Assembly (NCBI GenBank): GCA_002482765.1
Contig: DLGP01000056.1
Span: 36,600 to 100,599, forward strand
Direction of reading: 5' to 3'
DNA length: 64,000 nucleotides
DNA from: Alphaproteobacteria bacterium UBA7691
GTDB lineage: Bacteria > Pseudomonadota > Alphaproteobacteria > Ferrovibrionales > Ferrovibrionaceae
The notes under the pieces were generated by a model. It saw nothing but the letters and a program-made list of their open reading frames with translations. It was not told the origin of the DNA and searched no databases. Shown piece by piece: positions 59,788-64,000 of this stretch. A program made the translations under genes and the position numbers. Position 1 is the first letter of the stretch. Each line of letters opens with the position of its first letter.

Positions 59788-60837
59788 TCATGGCAGCATC
59801 TGGGCCGCCAGCACCATATCAACATTGTCGCCGTCGCTTGATAGCGGCAGCACCAGGGCTTCGAAACCGAAACGCAGCCCAGCGGCGCTGAGGCCGTTCA
59901 CATCAGCCCAGAGCGGGCGGCGGGCGGCCAGCACCGGGGCATAAGCCTGGCTGGCGGCGGCGGCAAAACTGGCATCCGGATGCTGATCCAGGAAACGCCC
60001 GGTCAGATCATAGCCGCGATAGCGCGCCACAGAGCTGCCAAACAGGCGATAGCGCAGCCGGGGCAAACCATCGGCTTGCGGCACCACATCCAGCAGGAAC
60101 AGATTGCCGAGCAGATAGCGTAAAGCTTCCGGCTGGAAAGCGGCACGCGCCGGCATGCAGCCTGTGCCGCGCCAGCTTTCCCAATCCGCCAGCAGCCGGC
60201 GCAGATCGGCATGGCGCACCAGCAGGCGCAGAATATCGGGATCGCCATAAACCAGCCGGACCTGATCGCGCCGCGCCCGCAACGCCTCGTCCATCGGCTG
60301 GTTGAACTGGCCGCCCAGCACACGGTTCACCGTTACACCATCATCGGCCAGCGGCAATAACAGCGATTCGGTCAGCACCGGGCTGCCGGCGGCATCCTGG
60401 CCCACAATACGGCCCAAGGTGGGCAGCCGGCGCTGCATCAGCACCTGGCAGGCCACCAGGCCCTGTTGCACCAGGGCCGGATCGGGGTGATCGGTCAGCA
60501 GTTTGCCGGTCAGGTCATAACCACGCTGATAAACAAAATTCGAGCCGAACAGGCGGTAGCGCATATTCGCCTTAAGCCCGGCCGGCAATGGCCCGGCGGC
60601 TTCGCCCTCTACGATATCGGTGAGCACCAGGTTGCCCAGCATGTAACGCAGCTTCTCAGGCGGAAAATCCGCCCGCCCGGGCAACCGGCCCTGCGCGGCC
60701 AGGGCGGCCCATTCCTGCACCAATTGTACCAGAGGTGGATTAAGCAAGTAGTCTGCGACATGTTCCGGCCTGTCATACAATGCCAGATCAAATTCCGGCT
60801 GGGCCAAAAGGCGGCGCGGGGGCGACAACATACGCAT
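59788..60837 (-). CDS. Tandem PAS_5 domain protein
   Basis: 349 aa with two PAS_5 copies (about 35-185 and 205-345). Repeated signatures are LVQEWAALAAQGRLPGRADF and LLADWESWRGTGCMPARAAF; LRYMLGNLVLTDIV and LRYLLGNLFLLDVV; and GYDLTGKLLTDHPD and GYDLTGRFLDQHPD. The internal similarity is high, so the intragenic duplication is recent or constrained. It is co-directional with and 12 bp upstream of the next tandem PAS_5 gene. Ligand and partner are unknown. Confidence 0.8.
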   Translation of the reverse strand: MRMLSPPRRLLAQPEFDLALYDRPEHVADYLLNPPLVQLVQEWAALAAQGRLPGRADFPPEKLRYMLGNLVLTDIVEGEAAGPLPAGLKANMRYRLFGSNFVYQRGYDLTGKLLTDHPDPALVQQGLVACQVLMQRRLPTLGRIVGQDAAGSPVLTESLLLPLADDGVTVNRVLGGQFNQPMDEALRARRDQVRLVYGDPDILRLLVRHADLRRLLADWESWRGTGCMPARAAFQPEALRYLLGNLFLLDVVPQADGLPRLRYRLFGSSVARYRGYDLTGRFLDQHPDASFAAAASQAYAPVLAARRPLWADVNGLSAAGLRFGFEALVLPLSSDGDNVDMVLAAQMLP

Positions 60838-60893
60838 GCCGCATTGACGCCTGCTTTATCGGCAAGGTCAAGTCGTCGGCAACGAAGCGGGAT

Positions 60894-61484
60894 TCAATCC
60901 GAATTTGGCGGGAAAAATATGCCTTTGATGCAGGCCGTGTTGATAACAGCGATTTGGACGTGGTTTTTTCGGTATATCCCGCTGCCGGCAAACGCCCTGC
61001 CACCCTCCACAAACATGCCTCTTACCGTATCAAACGGTTCGAGGTCTTCTGCTTCTATCATGTGATGAAGATGGCGAAACACGGCGCAGTCAAGATAGCG
61101 CAGTAACCGGTCATTGCCCTTGGCGCCTCTGGGGTTGGTGTTCTTTGGCAATGGCAGGCCGGATTTTTTCTGCACCTGCTTGAAGGATTCGTAGGCGGTG
61201 CGGATTAGATCAATATCTTCGCGGGATACCAGATCAAGGCAATTGCGGAAATCAATCACCGCGCCGATGACGGCCGGATTTCCATAATGGCCTTTTTTGG
61301 CCTTCCATCTGGCCCATTCCCAGGCTCTGGTCGGATCAGATTCCCAGAAATAGGCGCCGGGGCCGAGCCAATCATAATCGGTTTCGCTTTTGAGAATTCC
61401 GGCCCCTTCAAGAACTGCCTTTTGCGCGGTTGCTTGATCGCAGCCGTGATAGCCGAGCACAAAAGAGGTGGCCAGCCGGCTCAA
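60894..61484 (-). CDS. Putative ADP-ribosyltransferase-fold toxin
   Basis: 196 aa. The N-terminal LGYHGCD followed by KSETDYDWLGPGAYFWESDP and a Trp-rich helix (RAWEWARWKAKKGH) resembles ART-like folds, where H-G and Y-x(n)-Y-F-W residues hold NAD. A late RGMFVEGGRAFAGSGIYRKN could supply the catalytic Glu. The start overlaps the upstream 60-aa gene by 4 bp, the usual antitoxin-first layout. Less GC-biased codon use than neighbours suggests transfer. The family is common and usually annotated as hypothetical; enzymatic activity is inference. Confidence 0.65.
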   Translation of the reverse strand: MSRLATSFVLGYHGCDQATAQKAVLEGAGILKSETDYDWLGPGAYFWESDPTRAWEWARWKAKKGHYGNPAVIGAVIDFRNCLDLVSREDIDLIRTAYESFKQVQKKSGLPLPKNTNPRGAKGNDRLLRYLDCAVFRHLHHMIEAEDLEPFDTVRGMFVEGGRAFAGSGIYRKNHVQIAVINTACIKGIFFPPNSD

Positions 61485-61663
61485 GCAGCCTTTGTCGCCT
61501 TCTTGCCGGGCTTGCCGCCGAATTCGGCGCGCAAATCACCTTTGGCGGTGTAAATGCCCTCTTTTATGAGGATCGCCCGTGCGGCTTCCTTAGAAGACAG
61601 CGCCTGCCGGGTGCTTTCCTTGATCGCCTGCAAAATTTTCTGATTTCGTGCGGAATGGGTCAT
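61481..61663 (-). CDS. Putative antitoxin of the ART-like pair
   Basis: 60 aa from the ATG at 61663, with GGAG 6 bp upstream; a TTG at 61675 overlaps that site. The motif SSKEAARAILIKEGIYTAKG, then DLRAEFGG, recurs in small proteins paired with diverse toxins. The Lys-rich end (GKPGKKATKAA) could bind nucleic acid. It overlaps the toxin start by 4 bp, giving coupled translation and antitoxin-first order. Confidence 0.6.
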   Translation of the reverse strand: MTHSARNQKILQAIKESTRQALSSKEAARAILIKEGIYTAKGDLRAEFGGKPGKKATKAA

Positions 61664-61790
61664 GGCTCGCTCCAAACTTGCAGCCTGTCAGCAGCATAAA
61701 GGGCCGGCGCTGATGCAGTCAAATCGATACTGCAAAACGAACGATGCCTAGTAGACGCCGTGCCGTAGCAGCTTGGCGCATAAAAGAAGC

Positions 61791-61828
61791 AGGCCGCCGG
61801 CCAGGATGGGGGGGATGGCCGGCGGCCT
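61791..61828 (-). terminator. Terminator of the ahpC-ahpD operon
   Basis: Perfect 13-bp arms AGGCCGCCGGCCA/TGGCCGGCGGCCT over a 12-nt G-rich loop, followed on the minus strand by TTCTTTTA. A second hairpin (GCGGCAGCC/GGTTGCCGC with one wobble, 61833-61864) lies between it and the ahpD stop. Confidence 0.65.
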
Positions 61829-61884
61829 AGACGCGGCAGCCAACAACCAGGAGGTGGTTGCCGCGTAGGGGTGTTGATATTCGC

Positions 61885-62448
61885 TTACTCGGCAGCCTGG
61901 GCCTGCACCGGCAGATCGGCGCTGGCGGCTTCGCCTTCCAGGGTCACCGCCACAGCATGCACGGTGGCGGCGATGCGCACGGCGGCCTGAATCTTCTCCG
62001 GCTCCAGGCCGGCCTTGCGCAATTCATGGTCATGCGCTTCCAGGCACATGCCGCAGCCATTGATGGCGGAGACGGCGAGCGACCACAGCTCAAAATCCAC
62101 CTTTTCAACGCCGGGCTTGCCGATCACATTCATGCGCAGCTTGGCCGGCATGGTCTTGTAGCCGCTCTGCTCGCCCATCATGTGCACAAAGCGGTAGTAG
62201 ATATTGTTCATGCCCATGATCGCGGCGGCGGCCTTGGCGGCCTGCAACGCTTCCGGGCTGAGTTGCGGGCCGAATTCCGCCAGCATGGCGCGGATCACGC
62301 TCGGTTCACGCGCCGCCAATGCGGTGACGATGAAAGTGCCGGCGCGCTGCTGCTGGGTCAGGCCCGGTTCGGCGACCAGGCTGGACAGGTTGAGCTTCAG
62401 GTCCTTGGCATAATCGGGCAGGCGCTGCTTCAGGTCTTCGATTGACAT
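61885..62448 (-). CDS. ahpD: AhpD-type alkylhydroperoxidase (CMD family)
   Basis: 187 aa. The redox motif is CGMC with downstream His ([20 protein letters not shown]), preceded by Glu as in Ahp[19 protein letters not shown] is characteristic. It re-reduces AhpC using lipoyl proteins or acts as a peroxidase itself. Second gene of ahpC-ahpD; a strong hairpin separates them. The C terminus ends in an Ala-rich tail. Confidence 0.94.
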   Translation of the reverse strand: MSIEDLKQRLPDYAKDLKLNLSSLVAEPGLTQQQRAGTFIVTALAAREPSVIRAMLAEFGPQLSPEALQAAKAAAAIMGMNNIYYRFVHMMGEQSGYKTMPAKLRMNVIGKPGVEKVDFELWSLAVSAINGCGMCLEAHDHELRKAGLEPEKIQAAVRIAATVHAVAVTLEGEAASADLPVQAQAAE

Positions 62449-62472
62449 GATACTTCTCTCCTGGGGAGGATT

Positions 62473-62497
62473 CCCCGCCGCCCTTGCGGCGGCGGGG
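62473..62497 (-). promoter_or_regulatory. Intercistronic stem-loop between ahpC and ahpD
   Basis: CCCCGCCGCC and GGCGGCGGGG, perfect 10-bp arms with a 5-nt loop, 12 bp after the ahpC stop. No T tract on the minus strand. It probably stabilises the ahpC message or reduces ahpD expression. Confidence 0.55.
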
Positions 62498-62509
62498 AGG
62501 GACTACCGC

Positions 62510-63052
62510 TTAGGCGGCCGGCTTCAGCACTTCCTCGCCCTTCTGCCAGTTGCAGGGGCAGAGTTCGTCGGTTTGCAGCGCGTCGAGCACACGCAGCACT
62601 TCAGCCGGGTTGCGACCGACCGAGAGGTCGTTCACCGAAACGAAGCGGATCACGTTCTCCGGATCAACGATGAAGGTGGCGCGCAGGGCAACGCCTTCAT
62701 TCTTGTCCAGGATGCCAAGCTGCTGGCTCAGTTCACGCTTGATATCGGCCAGCATCGGGAATGGCAGCGCCTTCAGGTCGGCATGATTCTGGCGCCAGGC
62801 CAGATGCACAAATTCGCTGTCGGTCGAGACGCCGTAAACCACGGTGTCGCGGTCGTTGAAATCACCATTCAGCTTGCCGAAGGCGGCGATTTCGGTCGGG
62901 CAGACGAAGGTGAAATCCTTCGGCCAGAAGAACACCACCTTCCACTTGCCGGCATCGCTGGCGTTGCTGATGTCGGTGAAGGCATTCTTGATGTCGGTCG
63001 AGACAACCGCCTTGAGGTTGAACTGGGGGAAGCTATCGCCAATGGTAAGCAT
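62510..63052 (-). CDS. ahpC: Peroxiredoxin AhpC
   Basis: 180 aa from the ATG at 63052 (MLTIGDSFPQFNLKAVV); an in-frame start at 63097 has no support. Peroxidatic Cys in FVCPTEIAAFG, with the partner Thr and the Arg later. Resolving Cys region at the C terminus is DELCPCNWQKGEEVLK. Reduces H2O2 and organic peroxides. It is divergent from oxyR, with a LysR-type palindrome in the shared gap. Confidence 0.94.
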   Translation of the reverse strand: MLTIGDSFPQFNLKAVVSTDIKNAFTDISNASDAGKWKVVFFWPKDFTFVCPTEIAAFGKLNGDFNDRDTVVYGVSTDSEFVHLAWRQNHADLKALPFPMLADIKRELSQQLGILDKNEGVALRATFIVDPENVIRFVSVNDLSVGRNPAEVLRVLDALQTDELCPCNWQKGEEVLKPAA

Positions 63053-63169
63053 GTTTAGTCTCCTGGTTGTGCCGGCTGCCGAAGCTTTGTGTGGCATGCC
63101 GGCCTGATTCTGGGGCGGTGGGAGAGCGGTTAGGCCGCTCCCTTGACCAGCAATGTAGCGATGCTAATC

Positions 63170-63188
63170 TAATCGTTCAAACGGATTA
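63170..63188. promoter_or_regulatory. Candidate OxyR-binding site
   Basis: TAATCGTTCAAACGGATTA is an imperfect palindrome (TAATC...GATTA) between the divergent ahpC and oxyR genes, 28 bp before the oxyR start. LysR regulators usually bind such T-N11-A dyads in shared promoters. A hairpin GAGCGG-TTAGG-CCGCTC at 63124-63140 lies in the ahpC leader. Confidence 0.5.
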
Positions 63189-63215
63189 AATTCGTTACAA
63201 TAATCGGAAAATTCG

Positions 63216-64000
63216 ATGATAAATCTGCCAAGCCTGAAACAGCTGCGTTATCTGGTGGCCTTGTCCGAGCTGAAACATTTCGCCAAGGCGGCGGAAACCT
63301 GCTTTGTCACCCAATCCACGCTCTCGGCCGGCATCCAGGAACTGGAAAGCCAGCTGGATGCCAAGCTGGTTGATCGCACCAAGCGCAAGGTGGTGCTGAC
63401 CCCGCTGGGCCAGGTGATGGCGGCCCGCGCCCGCGAATTGCTTGCCCAGGCCGAAGAGATGGTGCTGCTGGCCCGCGCCGCCGCCGAGCCGCTGGCCGGG
63501 CCGCTGAATCTGGGCGTGATCCCCACCATCAGCCCGTTCCTGCTGCCGCGTGTGCTGCGCGGCCTGAGGCGGCGCTGGCCGAAGCTGAAGCTTTATCTGC
63601 GCGAAGACCTGACCGAGCGGCTGGTGCAGCAGCTTGAGGCCGGCAAGCTGGACCTGCTGCTGCTGGCCCTGCCGATTGAGGCCCGGGCGGTGGAGACCAT
63701 GCCGCTGTTTGACGATGTTTTCCGCTTTGCCTGCCGGCGCGACCATGCCTTGGCCGGCGCCGAAACCGTGGCGCTGCCGGCCTTGCAGCATGAACCCTTG
63801 CTGCTGCTGGAAGACGGCCATTGCCTGCGCGACCATGCCCTGGATGCCTGCCAGTTGCCGCGCCCGAGCCGCGGCGCAAGCGGCCGCGAAAGTATGGGTG
63901 CCACCAGCCTGCATACCCTGGTGCAGATGGTGGATAACGGCCTGGGCGTCACCCTGCTGCCCGAACTGGCGCTGAGCGCCGGCATCCTGCGCGGCACCGA
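63216..64000 (+). CDS. oxyR: Hydrogen-peroxide regulator OxyR (partial, runs off window)
   Basis: 261 codons up to the window edge. LysR HTH: LKQLRYLVALSELKHFAKAA, then CFVTQSTLSAGIQELESQL. The effector domain carries two redox Cys nine residues apart (DGHCLRDHALDAC), matching C199 and C208 of E. coli OxyR. It is divergent from ahpC. About 40 C-terminal residues and the stop lie beyond 64000. Confidence 0.95.
   Translation, partial: MINLPSLKQLRYLVALSELKHFAKAAETCFVTQSTLSAGIQELESQLDAKLVDRTKRKVVLTPLGQVMAARARELLAQAEEMVLLARAAAEPLAGPLNLGVIPTISPFLLPRVLRGLRRRWPKLKLYLREDLTERLVQQLEAGKLDLLLLALPIEARAVETMPLFDDVFRFACRRDHALAGAETVALPALQHEPLLLLEDGHCLRDHALDACQLPRPSRGASGRESMGATSLHTLVQMVDNGLGVTLLPELALSAGILRGT

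Overview
The window reads as chromosomal DNA of a high-GC alphaproteobacterium, most like the Rhodospirillales. The evidence is gene content and order: the rsmI-yraN-BON lipoprotein-SirB1-gshB run, YggT-DUF167-FolD, a heterodisulfide-reductase-like Fe-S protein with DUF3501, many PAS_5 proteins, and an ECF41 sigma factor. Codon use is strongly GC-biased throughout. The exception is an AT-richer patch at about 2.76-3.74 kb carrying a DUF3800 gene. A genus such as Ferrovibrio is possible but was not tested. I see no CRISPR array, complete insertion sequence or prophage.

Layout. 0-7.3 kb: Fe-S oxidoreductase/DUF3501 pair, PPOX flavoprotein, DUF3800 protein, group III truncated hemoglobin, SH3 protein, a CobH-like protein lacking the catalytic His, HupE, and a pseudo-receiver with a helical partner. 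7.5-13.8 kb: LpoA-like lipoprotein divergent from rsmI-yraN-dolP-sirB1-gshB, then a maleate isomerase-like gene. 13.77-15.5 kb: a 264-bp inverted-repeat element, then an ECF41 sigma factor/CMD operon with an exact candidate autoregulatory promoter. 15.5-20.7 kb: housekeeping genes, folD cluster, tRNA-Ala. 21-27.4 kb: membrane protein, methyltransferase, PAS_5 protein, HI0933 flavoprotein, and a microcystinase-type peptidase divergent from a peptide-type binding protein. 27.7-32.9 kb: a TetR-controlled operon of shikimate/quinate dehydrogenase-like enzyme, TRAP transporter and type II dehydroquinase. 32.9-37.9 kb: arsenic resistance locus with two ArsR types, flavoprotein, MFS, ArsC and Acr3. 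38-45.5 kb: sensory cluster of FixJ/receiver/kinase, CheW, a split Aer-like receptor under an FNR/FixK box, PilZ, pentapeptide and PAS_5 proteins. 45.6-47.9 kb: FkbM methyltransferase, tRNA-Thr, CYTH, a 55-aa protein and dcd. 48.3-55.7 kb: GntR regulator, serine hydrolase and a complete Liv-type ABC transporter. 55.7-61 kb: lipoprotein, SPFH/NfeD, a guanidine-II riboswitch with an SMR exporter, and two tandem-PAS_5 proteins. 60.9-61.7 kb: a putative ADP-ribosyltransferase toxin-antitoxin pair. 61.9-64 kb: ahpC-ahpD divergent from oxyR, which runs off the end.

How it fits together. The accessory content is uptake plus sensing (TRAP, Liv and peptide binding proteins; aerotaxis; many PAS_5 proteins) and stress defence (arsenic, peroxide, guanidine, ECF41). 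Strong stem-loops follow dctP, the Liv binding protein and ahpC, which suggests the first gene of each operon is made in excess. The least described items are the ART/antitoxin pair, the inverted-repeat element at the sigma-factor stop codon, the His-less CobH paralogue, the PAS_5 expansion and the split redox chemoreceptor.
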